DNA from: Haberlea rhodopensis | Taxonomy: Eukaryota; Streptophyta; Magnoliopsida; Lamiales; Gesneriaceae | Direction of reading: 5' to 3' | NCBI GenBank assembly: GCA_907163345.1 | Contig: CAJQUN010000452.1 | Span: 372,001 to 436,000 of the forward strand | Length of the DNA: 64,000 nt | Shown: in pieces, positions 1 through 11,839 of the stretch | Layout: the number at the start of each line of letters is the position of its first letter | Numbering within the stretch: position 1 is the stretch's first letter | Position numbers and translations under genes: made by a program | Notes under the pieces: model-generated | What the model saw: the letters and a program-made list of their open reading frames with translations, nothing else | The model's database searches: none | Told to the model about the DNA's origin: nothing

Positions 1-298
1 AAGGATCGCACAGTATTCAGGGTGAAAAATTGAACTAGTGTGGCTGACTCAATATATTTAGGTGGTGAAACTTTAACTTTATGAAAAGCATGCAAAAGTT
101 CAACCTCTTTTAATTGGTGACCACCTCTCTTGCCCGGTTCTAATACTAATATAATGATTCACAATTAACTAGTCAAATTGATATTCTATCATCATTAACC
201 TTAACATAGTCAGAATTACCTAACTAAGCAAAAGATATAGTTCCACTAACCCATTAAAACAACAAACATATACAATGAACAACATTATATATCCTTAC
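1..298 (-). other. Intron of the eS10 gene reaching the left edge
   Basis: The exon 3 donor (GTAAGG at 298-293, minus strand) opens an intron. The remaining sequence to base 1 is AT-rich. I could not find a continuation of the glycine/arginine-rich tail in it, so the last exon is presumably outside the window. Confidence 0.6.
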
Positions 299-922
299 CC
301 AGGTCTATCTCCTGGGGGACCACCCATTGGACGGCCGAGTGGCTTGGCAGACTTCTTCAGCGTGGCAGGCACAATTTCTGATGGAAGGTTGAGGTATGTG
401 CGCAAGAATTCAATTCCATCATTGGTAAGATACCAATAATAATGCATCCATGCGAAAGTCTCGCGCACATATTCCTTCGATTTGAAGCTCTGCATAAGCT
501 TAATCACCTGGAGATTGGGAACATCAATTTCCGGATGCTTCGCCAGATTAAAATCCTTCTTCGCATAGCACACACCCTCTGTAAACATACAAAAATGTAT
601 CACAAATCGTATGAGCATAATTCAAGGCGCTTAAACCAAACTACCACGTTAACATTCGAAACGCAAATACGCGTAACTACGCCGAATAATAATTGCATGC
701 ATCAAACTCTATACACATGCACAATTCCAGAATACTACAACATTAATCTGACCTTGGAAAAGATACTTTGAGATCTCTCTCCGGTTCTTCTCTGGGATAA
801 TCTGGACGAGAAATTTAATCAAAATAACAAACAAATCAATATAGAGGGTAAATTATATAAAGTAAAAACGAAAAACAAAAATTTGCGAGATTAACGGCTA
901 ATGAGATGAACAGCCATACCAT
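299..922 (-). CDS. RPS10: Cytosolic 40S ribosomal protein eS10 (RPS10), 3' end beyond the left edge
   Basis: eS10 is a structural protein of the small ribosomal subunit near the mRNA entry side. Three exons can be read on the minus strand. Exon 1 ends with the bare start codon (922-920), followed directly by a GTATGG donor. Exon 2 is 801-753, behind a CTCGTCCAG acceptor. Exon 3 is 578-299, ending at a GTAAGG donor. The spliced frame is open for 110 codons and covers the whole S10/plectin domain, with the family blocks DVPNLQVIKLMQSF, SKEYVRETFAWMHYYW and EFLRTYLNLPSEIVP, then the KKSAKP and GGPPGDR start of the basic tail. Plant eS10 is usually about 180 residues, so an RGG-rich last exon is expected left of base 1; I saw none in 1-298. 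All splice sites and the frame are intact, which favours a working gene over a processed copy. Confidence 0.93.
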
Positions 923-982
923 GGCTACTGAGCAGTTAGGCAGAAAGAGCAGCTGATGGAATTCCGTGTGGTGAGCAAAATT

Positions 983-1059
983 AAACCCTAGGCAATAGAT
1001 ATCTTTTATTGGTGGGCTTCTATACTGGGCTTGGGTTAATTTGTTTTGGACTAAGCCCA
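983..1059 (-). promoter_or_regulatory. eS10 promoter: telo-box and three site II elements
   Basis: Upstream of the start codon (minus strand) lie AAACCCTA at 983-990 (telo-box in the plus-strand reading) and three TGGGCT/AGCCCA site II cores at 1013-1018, 1026-1031 and 1054-1059. The combination of site II plus telo-box is the known signature of plant promoters for cytosolic ribosomal protein genes and of genes active in dividing cells. A pyrimidine stretch (CTCTTTCTGCC on the minus strand, near 940-955) could hold the transcription start. No separate TATA box was obvious. Confidence 0.75.
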
Positions 1060-1060
1060 T

Positions 1061-1282
1061 TTATGTTTTTTTTAATTCAATTGATTTGAAAAAAACTTGG
1101 AAATTAAAAAAAAAAAGTACAATTAAATAAATGTAACCTTTAGTTTGATGGATACTATTTTTAATTTTTGTTTTCTATATTCACGAATATCGATATATTT
1201 AATTATAAATTTTTCAATCAGGTGTCTGTTTTCATATATTGTTGTTTACATAATTCGCAGTTCGCAGTTAGGTGCTAAGACT
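1061..1282. other. Intergenic, nothing recognised
   Basis: AT-rich DNA upstream of the eS10 promoter with an A/T run near 1105-1120. No coding, RNA or repeat structure was seen. Confidence 0.5.
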
Positions 1283-1398
1283 AGGGGTGCTTAATGAATT
1301 GGTCGGGTCCGGAATCGGCCGGTTTCGGATCCGATAATCCCGAAATCGATCCGATCCGTTAAGGAATCGGTTTGGATCCGGTTCCGGTCCAACTAGTT
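1283..1398. mobile_element. hAT-type terminal/subterminal fragment
   Basis: The stretch starts with CTAGGGGTGCTTAATG, which resembles a hAT terminal inverted repeat (TAGGGGTG type). It continues into dense GGTTCCGG/CGGATCC-like short repeats typical of the subterminal regions of plant hAT elements. A matching opposite end was not found, so it is probably a broken end. It may belong to the transposase relic at 3.4-4.7 kb. Confidence 0.45.
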
Positions 1399-1409
1399 GT
1401 GCCACTATG

Positions 1410-1605
1410 AAATGTAAGATTAGACCATCATTGCTCGAATTGAAGCACTTGACATATCTTGATACCAAATTCAAAATTCTCGGAGTTAATTAGTACTTTT
1501 GACAGATTAGTGTATCTCAATCTTTCCGACGTTGATTCAAGCAGACAAATTCCACATAGTATTGGAAACCTTTTCAAGTTGATATATCTTGACATTGATT
1601 CCAAT
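1410..1605 (+). pseudogene. LRR receptor-like protein fragment (leucine-rich repeats)
   Basis: From 1410 the frame reads a repeat start (IRPSLLELKHLTYLD) of the kind found in plant LRR receptor-like proteins related to tomato EIX/LeEIX2. After a stop at 1491 the next frame gives YLNLSDVDSS...IPHSIGNLFKLIYLDI, one more full LRR of the extracellular plant type (IP.SIGNL..L.YLD). Stop, frameshift and loss of all other repeats show a relic. The N-terminal piece of the same kind of gene lies separately at 2054-2140, downstream instead of upstream, so the original order is scrambled. Confidence 0.7.
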
Positions 1606-2053
1606 ATTGTCACCATAGTAAAAACATTGGTTGATCCCGAGGGTGGTCGCATAAAAAAACATAGCGATCAAAATGTAATTTTTGAAATAAATATTTTTTA
1701 ATGTTTTTTTTTTGTAAGGTGGGGCTAGTGCCCCTTGTCTTAAGCTTCCTCGGTTCCTGGTGAAGCCTCTTGTGTTGGTTGACTAAAAGACCTTACCCTC
1801 CGGGGCATAGATCTCGAAAACGCATTCTACTGATTACAAGCAATCAGTAAATTAAGCTTCATAAAAGAATTACACTTGACAAATTGTGGACTTCAAGACA
1901 TCGACCCTTGTTCTTTCCCATGAATCAATGGTACTGCTCCTCTTGCTATCTCATCTTCAACGTTTCAAAGGTGGGATTCCTAAATTAACTATTCTGGTTT
2001 TTGGGAAGTGTTTCTGGGTAGCATTATTCAAGTAACATCATGTGTTTTGATAG
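1606..2053. other. Non-coding sequence between LRR fragments
   Basis: No reading frame or repeat of known family was recognised. It probably derives from the same decayed LRR gene region. Confidence 0.4.
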
Positions 2054-2140
2054 GGGAAGCAAACTCTTCTCGAGTTCAAAGACGAGCTTGTTGATGAATA
2101 AGAACTCTCTTCGTGGGGAGTCGGAAAGAATAAAAGAGAG
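2054..2140 (+). pseudogene. LRR receptor-like protein N-terminal cap (LRRNT) fragment
   Basis: The 29 codons read GKQTLLEFKDELVDE, a TAA stop, then ELSSWGVGKNKRE. This is the N-terminal LRR cap of EIX2-like receptor-like proteins (the family reads ...ALL.FK.ELVDE...LSSWG.....KRE, followed by CC.W). The paired cysteines that should follow are lost. It is a short broken relic, in the same strand as but downstream of the LRR scrap at 1410-1605. Confidence 0.7.
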
Positions 2141-2196
2141 TGATGTAGATGGAGAGGTGTTCGTTGTCACAACTTAACTAACTAATCACGTTACAC

Positions 2197-2662
2197 CTAT
2201 GTTGCACCGATACTCCAAAAAAATTTGCGATCAAGTATCGGATACTTCTGGGATACGGATACGCGAGGATACGGCATCGATACGTATCGGATAAAAAAAA
2301 TAGGGTGAAACTGTATTAAAATTAAATTATTTAACTAAATCTCTATTTCCTAACCACTTTAATGTGTTTATGTCGATTATATGCTTGAAATTTTTAGATG
2401 TCATGGATTAATATTTTACCATTTGTCGTGAAGTTAGTGAGTTTGCAACTTTATTCTGATTTCTAATGTGTTTAATGTTGATTATATGCTTGAAACTTGA
2501 TTTATTACAAATATTATTAATTATATATTTATATATATATAAATAAATTAATAAAATTTACCTTATCCGGACGTATCGTACCTACAAAGTTTGAAAATCC
2601 CGTGCAGTCATACCCGTATCTGCGTATCCACATATCCCCGTATCCGTATCCATGCAACGTAG
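2197..2662. mobile_element. hAT-type MITE, copy 1 (466 bp) with 8-bp TSD
   Basis: Terminal inverted repeats CTATGTTGCACCGATA (2197-2212) and CTACGTTGCATGGATA (2662-2647, minus strand) flank an AT-rich core with GATACG/CGTATC-rich subterminal regions. Identical 8-bp duplications CGTTACAC lie at 2189-2196 and 2663-2670. An 8-bp TSD is diagnostic of the hAT superfamily. There is no transposase. A second copy, in opposite orientation with its own TSD, is at 50447-51033. Confidence 0.9.
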
Positions 2663-2670
2663 CGTTACAC

Positions 2671-3239
2671 AATTGAATCTGAGAGGTCCTCCACGGTTCT
2701 CGTAATGTGGGGTTATTTCCAAATATAATGCACCCAAATTTGGAAAAAATCATTCCGAATGCCAGATCTAGCTGCCCAGTTGCTTTGGAGCCCATTTCCC
2801 TATATAGAGTGACATATTCTACTTTTTCTTTGGATTTCACACTAAGATTAATGAATTCTAAAATGATTCCATATATTAAGACGTGGACCTCACAATCAGA
2901 AATAAATGGATACAATTGATCATAGAGTTAGGGCAATATGGTACATGATTATGTATGATTTTCAACCCAATTGGTATTTACGTCATATTAAAAAATTAAA
3001 TACACCATTTATTTATTAATTAGCACATTATTTATTTTATATATATGTAAAATTAACCATAATCAAGTAGCATGATAGTATATTATTTGTTTGTTCATTT
3101 TAAAATTTTCCTAATATTACCCTCAATTAATTTCTGATATTAAGCTAATTAATATTCATTGACACATAAAATTTTAGTTTATTTGATGAATTTTTTATCA
3201 TATTTATCATATAAATTTTTTTTTTTTTTGATAAATAAG
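2671..3239. other. AT-rich intergenic, nothing recognised
   Basis: Long A/T-rich stretch ending in a T-run near 3217-3230. No gene or repeat family was identified. Confidence 0.5.
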
Positions 3240-3419
3240 GTTTATCGAGTATCGAGTTTCATCACATCATATTCCGGTTTTCAGCGGATTGGTACCGAAC
3301 CAATCATGAATTGTAATAAATTGATGAATTGATATATGAATTATGAGAAAAAAAAATCATACTTTATTGAATTTGAAACATATGTAAAGAAAAGTTACAA
3401 CATTTGAAATTAATAAACT

Positions 3420-4660
3420 AATTTATATTATTTATCATAATTTATTAGTATTGGTTTAACATATTCGTTTTCTTCTTCGGAACCTTGGCCTAAGAAATCG
3501 TCGACTGTCATTCTATTTTTTACTCTTTGACTCAGCATCAAACTAATCATTGAGCAATGTAAACATATACAATGATTGAGAAGAAAGACTACTCTCGTGG
3601 TCTCCAATGATTCAGTCACGTGTTGTGGCTGATTCAGATGCTACACTTGACCATCGCACATCAAATATATCTCTAGTCATTTTGGATAAGACATGATATT
3701 GTCTTGAATTTACTTTCCACCAGTCTAGTACTTCAAAACTTTCATCAGTTATAAAAACTTGACTATAGAAGAACTGCAACTCGTTCGACCTGCTCGTTGC
3801 CACTCCTTTTCCTCTCAGCTTCTCCTTCCAAGACTCCTCAGTAGAATAATCTCTCCGCTTCTTGATTGTATAGTGTCTTTCTCATCTCTTGTCTCTGTGC
3901 TGATGACCATTGTACATGTTCACTATAATAAAATCCAAACATATTTTGGAGAGAATACATAATTGACGTCTTTTTATCGTCAACATCATTATCTAAAACA
4001 ATTACAAAGTATAAATAAAGAAAAGCATCAAACAATCATACGCTTTGACTAGGATCTAACAATGTAGATATGCAGTGCACGTATAGTCTTGTTTTCCAAT
4101 ACTTTTTAAAATTTTCCTGCATGCGAGCAAAGTTTGCCAAATCATGGTAATATCTAAATTCAATAAATTTACAAACGTCAATAAAAGTTTAAGGAAAAAT
4201 TAGTAGTAGGATAAGAAACATCAGAAAAACGATTAGTTGCTTCTTTAAAAGTAGATAACAAAGCAGCACGATTTGTAACAAACTCTCAATCATCATCAGC
4301 CAATAAATAACATTTATCACTGTCAGACATTTGATAAGAATTGTAGAAAGAAAGATGTCAAAAGTTCTTTATAAGATACATCAAATTAACATATGATACA
4401 TAGAATTCCAACGAGTTTGTATGGGTGGCGGAAAACTAATATACCTAACATTACTACTTGCACAAGTATGTTTTCATTCACATTTAATGTGAGATTGGCG
4501 TAACCATTTAGTACAACTCTTAAGCTTTTCAATGCTGGTTGATTCAATATCTTTGTAACCAACTTTTACAGCCAAGTTAATGATATGGCATGCACATCTA
4601 ACATGATAAAAAACACCATCAGTCATAGGTTTTAACAGTGCTTTGAAATCATACATTGCC
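3420..4660 (-). pseudogene. hAT (Ac-like) transposase relic
   Basis: Three minus-strand pieces match plant hAT (RICESLEEPER-like) transposases in order. At 4656-4474 the central conserved block reads FYHVRCACHIINLAVK. At 4035-3838 comes a degenerate catalytic middle region. At 3803-3612 is the C-terminal dimerisation domain, with LDWWKVNSRQYHVLSKM and SVASESAT. The tail at 3619-3428 has lost its frame. Several stops separate the pieces and the BED zinc finger was not found. GGTTCGATCC-like subterminal DNA lies on the 5' side at about 4910-5045, and a weaker example on the 3' side at about 3285-3305, so the element probably spanned about 3240-5050. Non-functional. Confidence 0.8.
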
Positions 4661-4904
4661 GAGTTATTATTCTATTCTATGCATTGTCAAGTGTAATAAA
4701 AAATATTATCTGTAATTCCATATGTTCCACAATATTAAAAACATATTTAGCAATTACATACACAATATGTGCGGAATCTAATTCATCAAGTGATAAAATC
4801 GTTTATGCAAACTTCAGTTATTATGTGCGGAATATAATTCATCAAGTGATAAAATCGTTTATTATCAATCCAATAGCAAGTAACAACAAGAATTAATTTG
4901 ATAT

Positions 4905-5048
4905 ATTCCAGGACCGGGATCGCAACTACCGGGCTGCCCACTCGAATCGGTTCGATCCGGACAACTTCCAGATCGGACCATTAATCCGGTTTGAACCAGT
5001 CTGGATATGACAATTAATCCGGCAAGGCTCCGGTTTCGAACCGGATTT
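4905..5048. repeat. Subterminal repeats of the hAT element
   Basis: Clustered, imperfect GGTTCGATCCGG / ACCGGATT motifs in both orientations on the 5' side of the hAT transposase relic. They look like the subterminal transposase-binding repeats of plant hAT elements. The exact terminus and TSD were not resolved. Confidence 0.5.
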
Positions 5049-5290
5049 CAACTAAATATATCAAAATATTTACATTTCAACTAAATATACCTTTTAAAAA
5101 ACTTATTTCACATAAGTTCAATTTATTAAACCCTAATCTAATTGGTCAATTTTTATTACTAAATTACCCATGTTGCAAGAAATAAAAACCATCATAAACA
5201 ATTCAAGTAATTTATTTTTCCTCACATAACGATTATCGTTTTCCCAAAAAAATTTATCTAATTCATTAAGCAGCTGATTTAATAGGTTGT
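5049..5290. other. AT-rich left flank of the MULE
   Basis: No coding sequence. ACTAAATTACCCATG near 5160 loosely resembles CTAAAATACCCATA near 42690 on the minus strand, outside the other MULE arm. A degenerate terminal repeat is possible but not established. Confidence 0.35.
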
Positions 5291-7912
5291 GCATCTGCTA
5301 AGTGGTGTGATTTCAATGACGATGAATTTTGATTCAAATACTCAATCGATGGGCACCCTAATTGTTGTTTGAGTAATGCGATTGATATGAGAAATATGTT
5401 TTTGTTGTGTAAGATGGTCAATCTTTGTTTGTTGACAGTGCAAGTTGTTGATTGTAATGCTTCATTGTTGAGGTATGTTGATGAAGGTGTCGTAGTTTAA
5501 CGATTGTGTCTAGAGACGCATGTGATATACATGCACTGCTAGACACAATTGCATGTGATATAAACTTTTTGACAGAGTCAAGCGGTATACGCAATATACA
5601 TGCACATCTAGAGTCTATTTCTGCCCGTGATTTACATGCATCAATAGTATCAGGTGGTGCACATATATTGACAAAACAAATTGGCAGTTCACCATCAGGT
5701 TTAGGATTTGATTCAGAATATCGAAGATGCAACATTAAAGGCAATGAGAAGTTGTTGTTATGTTCTGGATGGTCATCAATTATTAGAGGGTGTGTCAAGT
5801 ATTTAGAGGTGGTGTTGAAGAGTTTCGAAGTGTGTTGAGTAAATATTCTATGGAGGTTGGTTTTGATTACAACTACGCGAAAAATAATAAAGATAGAGTA
5901 GTTGCTGAATGTTCTAGGAAGCATGTTGATGGGTGTGGTTGGTTTGTGAGTGCCAACATTTCACGTGTAAATGGTTCTTTCTATATAAAAATATTGAACA
6001 ACATTCACATTTGTGGTCTACGAGTCATGAAAGACAAATAAAAAAGGATTGTTTCACATTTAATATCAGAAATTATTTGCGAACGAGTCAGTTCCAATCC
6101 AAACTTTTCTGCTAGGTCTGTAATGGAGTTGATGAAAAAAGATTATGGGTTGGATATAACGTACATTAAGGCATGGAGAAGTGTGGAGAAGGCTAGGTCT
6201 ACTGCTTTTGGAAATTATGATGAGTCTTTCAAGGAGTTGAAGTGGTACATCGATGCGGTGAAGACGACTAATGTTGGGAGTTTTGTAGAGCTTGAAGTTG
6301 ACGACTATAACTGATTCATCCATTTGTTTGTGTCTTTTTGTGCTTGTATGGATGGTTTTATAGTTTGTCGCCCTATGTTATTTCTTGATGGAACTTTTTT
6401 TAAATCCTGTTTCAAGGGCATAGTTCTGTCAGCTACTGCAAAGGATGGGAATCAAGGTAAGATGCAACAATATTATAATGTAAATGAGATATTACATGCA
6501 CCGAATTCTGTCGGTGCATGTATATTACATGTACCGATAGACTAATCGGCTCGAATGTGTAATATACATCACCGCTAGTCTATCGGTGCATGTATAAACT
6601 AATCGGCTCGAATGTGGTACGTGTAATATACATGCACCGCTAGTCTATCGGTGCATGTATATTACATGTACGGTGCATGTATATTACATGCATCGATATA
6701 ACTTGGCGTCTCTAACATTTAGTACTACATATGCATGTAACTGAGAATCGGTGCATGTATATTACATGCACCGATAGAACTTGGCGTCTCTAGCATGTAC
6801 CACTAAAGGTTATATAAGTGCATCATATAACATAAATTGTATTTTTTGCTTTATTCTTTCATTATTTTATTGTAGGGTTGTTCCCCTTGGCTTTTGCTTT
6901 TGTGGACTCAGAGAACTTTGACAATTGGTGCTGGTTTCTATCTTGCTTGAGCAAGATTGTAGATAATGGTGGTGATGTTGTTTATATATCTGATCGGAAT
7001 GTTGGTTTGATGAAGGCTTTACCTGTTGTGTTTGGACCTTCTCTTTTTTTGTCTTTATCATTTGAAATGCAACATCCGGGACAGATATGATAGCAAACAT
7101 TTTTCGAACCAGTTTTGGGAAAGGATGTGTTACTTGTTGGATGAGTGTGCATATTCGCAGACATTGGCTATTTTCACAGAGAAGCTTGCTATTTTGAAAC
7201 GAGAAGGTGGTTCAATTGTAGAAGGGTTTTTACATGGTCTATCTTTGGAGAAATGGACAAATGCTTACTCATGCGGCATGCGATATGGAGAGATGTATTC
7301 AAATGCAGCCGAGTCTTTCAATTCTTGGATATTAGAGGCAAGGGGTCTGCCTATTACTCACATGGTGGATTGTATCCGGGTTAAGCTGATGAGTTGGTTT
7401 TATGATAGGAGATCAGTGGTTGCACGATGGAGTGGGGTTCTGTGTGCGAAGATGGAAAGGAAATGGTCTTTTTTTACGGAAAACAAGGTCGTGCATGGAA
7501 TGTGAAGATGTCTTCTGACTGTTGTTTCGAGGTGTTTTCATATCCTTCAGTTACTGTGCGCCTTGATATTCGTACGTGTACTTGCTATCAATGGCAGCTT
7601 GATGGATTCCCATGTCCTCATGCGATTGTTGTATTTAGGAGGAACAAGATGGCCATAGATGAAGTTGTTGATGTATGCTCGTACCTATAAGAGTTGCTAT
7701 GAAGGAGTTACAATTCCGATTCCAGGACGTTCAAGTGATGATTTTGCTCAGATTGTCACGGATATGAATATTTTACCACCACAAACGAAAAGGTAACCGG
7801 GTCGTCCAAAGAAGAGGAGAATTAGATCCAAATGTGAAAACATTCGACAGTTGCGTTGTAGCCGGTAAAAAATATGGACATAATAGGAAGACTTGTAAGG
7901 AACCTATTTGAT
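5291..7912 (+). pseudogene. Mutator-like (MULE) mudrA transposase, degraded, one intron
   Basis: A plant MuDR-type transposase read through several frames. An N-terminal DNA-binding region lies at 5790-6041 (VFRGGVEEFRSVLSKYS...). The catalytic domain follows, with LDGTFF (first Asp, codon 6387), YISDRNVG (second Asp, codon 6992) and NAAESFNSW (Glu, codon 7311), so the DDE triad is still visible. A SWIM zinc finger (CTCYQWQLDGFPCPHAI) lies near 7580-7625. The tail has PGRPKKRR and a final CCHC knuckle remnant near 7860-7910. An intron at 6457-6875 has clean splice signals and joins G N Q G to LFPLAFAF; it is filled with hairpin repeats. Frameshifts or stops near 5790, 6312, 7045, 7490, 7670 and 7795 make it inactive. 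It converges on the ULP gene at 8.6-14.6 kb, as in Ulp1-carrying MULEs (melon CUMULE, Arabidopsis Kaonashi type). Confidence 0.88.
6478..6800. repeat. Hairpin repeat cluster 1 (mudrA intron)
   Basis: Units of GGTGCATGT-(ata/gat)-ACATGCACCGATAG, each a short palindrome, occur in direct and partly tandem order inside the mudrA intron. Longer flanking words (ACTAATCGGCTCGAATGTG, TTGGCGTCTCTA) are also duplicated. Confidence 0.85.
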
Positions 7913-7984
7913 GTTTTTTTTAAGTTTATTAACAAAATTTAATCGCATAAAATATTTGTTTGATTTGTTATTGGTTATTTAACA

Positions 7985-8420
7985 TAATGATACAAATACA
8001 TGCACCATTTCTGTCTATAGTTGCATGTAATTTACGTGCACCTATAGATTTAAGTTTCACATATAGGTGCATGTCATATACATGCACCAAAAGATTCAAG
8101 TTGAACATGGATAAATGAAAATGTGTAATCTATCGGTGCATGTGATATACATGCACCGAGAGAAACAAAATCTGAATTGGTGCATGTGTATTTACATGCA
8201 CCGATATATTCAAGTTATACATGTAGGATAAATGCAACTGTGTTTTCTTTCGATGCATGTATTATACATGCACCAGTAAAAAAAAAATGTTAATGCATGT
8301 TTGTTTAATGCATCGTTGATTTGAATAACAAAAGTAAACAAATACATGCACCGCTTCTGTCTACAGGTGCATGTGATTCACATGCACCTATAGACTCGTT
8401 CGGTGCATGCGAAGGGACAC
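7985..8420. repeat. Hairpin repeat cluster 2 (between converging mudrA and ULP 3' ends)
   Basis: About a dozen GTGCATGT...ACATGCAC palindromic units with CGATAGA spacers, in the gap between the two convergent genes of the left MULE arm. Confidence 0.85.
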
Positions 8421-9469
8421 ACACAATAAAAATTAAACAAAGTGCACTTGTAGGATTCAATTTTGTCCAGTTCATCATTAACCAACTAAAACACCAAGAT
8501 GAGTCTGTACAGTTATTCAAGAACAAAAGTTTGTTTATTTACAAAATTATACATTTACCATACAAAATATATCTACAACAAAGGATTAATCGTTGTCTTA
8601 TACATTTTGGAGGATGGCTTTCACCATTTTTGCTCTATAAATACTATTTATATCTACATTTGAATGCGTGTGCACTTCTTGTTCTCTCATAATTCTTTCC
8701 ATATTCACGCAAACAAACACGGCACTGTCTGCCGAGCCAGACTTTTGTTGCATTGCTTCTTTGAATGTTATGATTTCGTATGTATCTTCACTTGGACTGT
8801 AGGTGATGCCTGCTGAAATGGGAGACTCCTGAATGATTTTCTTCATCTTCTCTTCAACGTAGACTTTCTATATATTGGAAGATGTATTGTTATCAACTGG
8901 TAATTTTATAAAATGTATTGAATTTAAAAAAATAAGTGTATTTAAAGTAAACATTTTCAGTAATTTGGCCTTTTCAAAGTAATAATCTGTCTCCCCCTCA
9001 ATTCGTGGCCTTTTTGAATTGTAATGAGTCCAAACTGACTATTGAATATCAAAGACAAGTAGTGTCCAGTGGTATCCTGGTGTTTTTAAGTGGTCTTCTT
9101 TGCCTGGTGTGTTTATTGGAAAAACCAAAAACCTATCTCTGGTGGGAATTTATCAATGTTATTTTCTGTTGAGTCTTTGTAGTAGCTTCCTAGTGAGATC
9201 AGTGTTGCGAATTGCTGCGAATTTGTATGAAATAATTGCATGATATAAGAATATCCAAATTTGAATGGTATGAGTGCACTTTGTTTAATGAGAAAAAAAT
9301 ATTTAATAGTTGTTTTTATTACCCAATACATGTTGTTAAACACATAGGCTATCTTTTTTCCGGTCTTGGCAATGTGGTTATTTACAATAATCGTCCAACG
9401 GTCAATCATTGTAAGTAACGATCAATCAGTTTCATAGATATGTATAGTAGTTCATGTACGAGACATGTT

Positions 9470-10500
9470 ATGTCGGTGCATGTGTATTTATATGCATCGA
9501 TAGATTCAAGTTGTACATGTTGGATAAATGCAACTGTGTTTATATCGGTGCATGTGAAATACATGCACAAATAGAAACAAAATGTGAATTAATGCATATG
9601 TATTTATATGCACCATTTTTTTAATCAGAGTATTTAAATGCATCGTTAGTACATATCAAGTAAAATAATTATAAAAGATATATTCAAGCCTCGCATGTTG
9701 GATAAATGCGACTAATGGTCTACCGATGCATGTGAAATCACATGCACTGATACAAAAAAATTGAATTGCTACATGTTATTTACATGCACCTGTTGATTCA
9801 AGTTGTTCATATTGTATAAATGCAACTTTGTTTTATGCTTGTGTATTTACATGCATCGTTAGTACATATCAAGTAAAATAATCAAAAAAGATTTATTCAA
9901 GCATTGCATATTATATAATTGCAACTAAAGGTCTATCGGTGCATGTGATTTCACATGCACCGATAGAAAATGTTGGATAAAATACAATTAATGAACTATA
10001 GGTGCGTGTATATCACATGCACCTATAGAAACAAAATTTTAATTAATGCTTGTGTATTACATTCATCATTAGTACATATCAAGTAAAATCATTATAAAAG
10101 ATATATTCAAGCATCGCATGTTGGATAAATGCAACTAATGGTCTACGGTGCATGTGAAATCACATGCACGGATAAATTTTTTTTTGATTGGTCCATGTTA
10201 TTTCACATGCACGGATAAATTTTTTTTGATTGGTCCATGTTATTTACATGCACCGGTTGATTCAAGTTGTTCATATTGTATAAATGCAACTTTGTTTTAT
10301 GCTTGTGCATTTACATGCATCGCTAGTACATATCAAGTAAAATCATCATAAAAGATTTATTCAAGCATTGCATGTTATATAATTGCAACTAAAGGTCTAT
10401 CGGTGCATGTGATTTCACATGCACCGATAGAAAAAAATGTGAATATTTGCATGTTATTTACATGCACCGATTGAAACCAAATGTGAATTAATGTTTGTGT
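9470..10500. repeat. Hairpin repeat cluster 3 (ULP intron)
   Basis: Mixed array of GTGCATGTGAT...ATCACATGCAC palindromes and longer recurring words (TTCAAGCATTGCATGTTATA, TAGTACATATCAAGTAAAAT), giving a higher-order pattern of roughly 250-270 bp. It lies between the protease-end exon and the preceding exon of the ULP gene. Confidence 0.85.
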
Positions 10501-11839
10501 ATCAAGCAAAATCATTAGAGAAGTATAATGCAATTGACTTACATCGTTGGCAAGAGGTACATCGTGAAGGATTTCAGCAATATCCAATACAAATAACTTT
10601 CTGTTGGTGAATATGTCTTTCCAGATAAGTCCCGTGCACACAGTCGAAGAGTCGGTGTCAAGGAAATGTTGTTTAATTAAATTAGACGTACCATTTTCCA
10701 TGTGTCTTGTTTATATTCATTATGTAAGACTTTTCATCTGCTGTTAAGAGCTTTATGGTAGGCATTGTGGTTTTGAACTTGAGCGGTCCATTATCTTTTT
10801 CGCCTTCCCTTTTTGTTTATTGTCGCAGACGAAATCATCATCTCTCAGCTCTAGATCTATGGGATCATTAATTGTACCTTTGTCTTTCAGACTTTGTATT
10901 GATTCCACTTCTGCATACTTTTTATCTCCCTCTTCGTCGTTTTTCTTGCTCCTCTTTGCCTTCCTCTTATCAGGGTATGTGTGGTCCATCTCCATTTTTT
11001 GCTGCATGTCCACCATTTTCTTGATCCTCTTGACAATGGATGTTTGTTCTTGCTTTTCTTTAAATATATGTTCTTGTTCTTCATTAATGATGAAGGAGGC
11101 AGCTTTGACATTGAGAAGCTCATTTTTCAGTGAATTGTTCTCATCATTTACCCTTTCAAGGTCCGCATAGAGCTGTGTTATTATAGTTTCGAGCTCATCT
11201 TTCTTTCTTTTTATTTCTTCGTAATTGTCTTTAATTTCTTTCATTTGCTCGTCTCTCAGAAAAAAAGATTTGTTTTTGTTTCTTTCAGCTGGGCTATTAG
11301 TTCCGCATATTCAGAAAATTGCGGTGTTGGAATTGTTTCTTGCTCATGATAAAAGGAATCAACAATGTTCTTCAGTTCTGTTATTTAATTATCCTTTGTC
11401 ATGAACGACGCCTTCATTTCTTCAATCTCTGTTACAAGTAATGCAGCTTGAAGAATTCCTTGGACTTGTGTGGCATCAATTTCATTCATTTCTTCAGACA
11501 GATTGGCGACATTTTCTTAGTTCTGGGCTAGTTCCTCATCAATAGCTTCATCCAATATGTTGCCCTCCATTTCAATGTATTCATCATTGAATATATTTTC
11601 CTCTGTACTTTGTTGCTTCAGTTCCATGAGAACTCCGGCAATGGTGGAGTCCGTTGTTGTCAAATATTCAGCTGTTTTTGTGTTTCAAGTGAGAATATTA
11701 TGTTTGCATTCAATTTGGGAAGTTGATATGTCATTGGAGATTCTGTAGCACAAGCAATGGCTTTATTCAGCATTTCATCTTCTTCAACAGAACTTGCAGA
11801 GGTTTTTTTACTATCTGCAATTGAATTGTTGCAAGTCTA

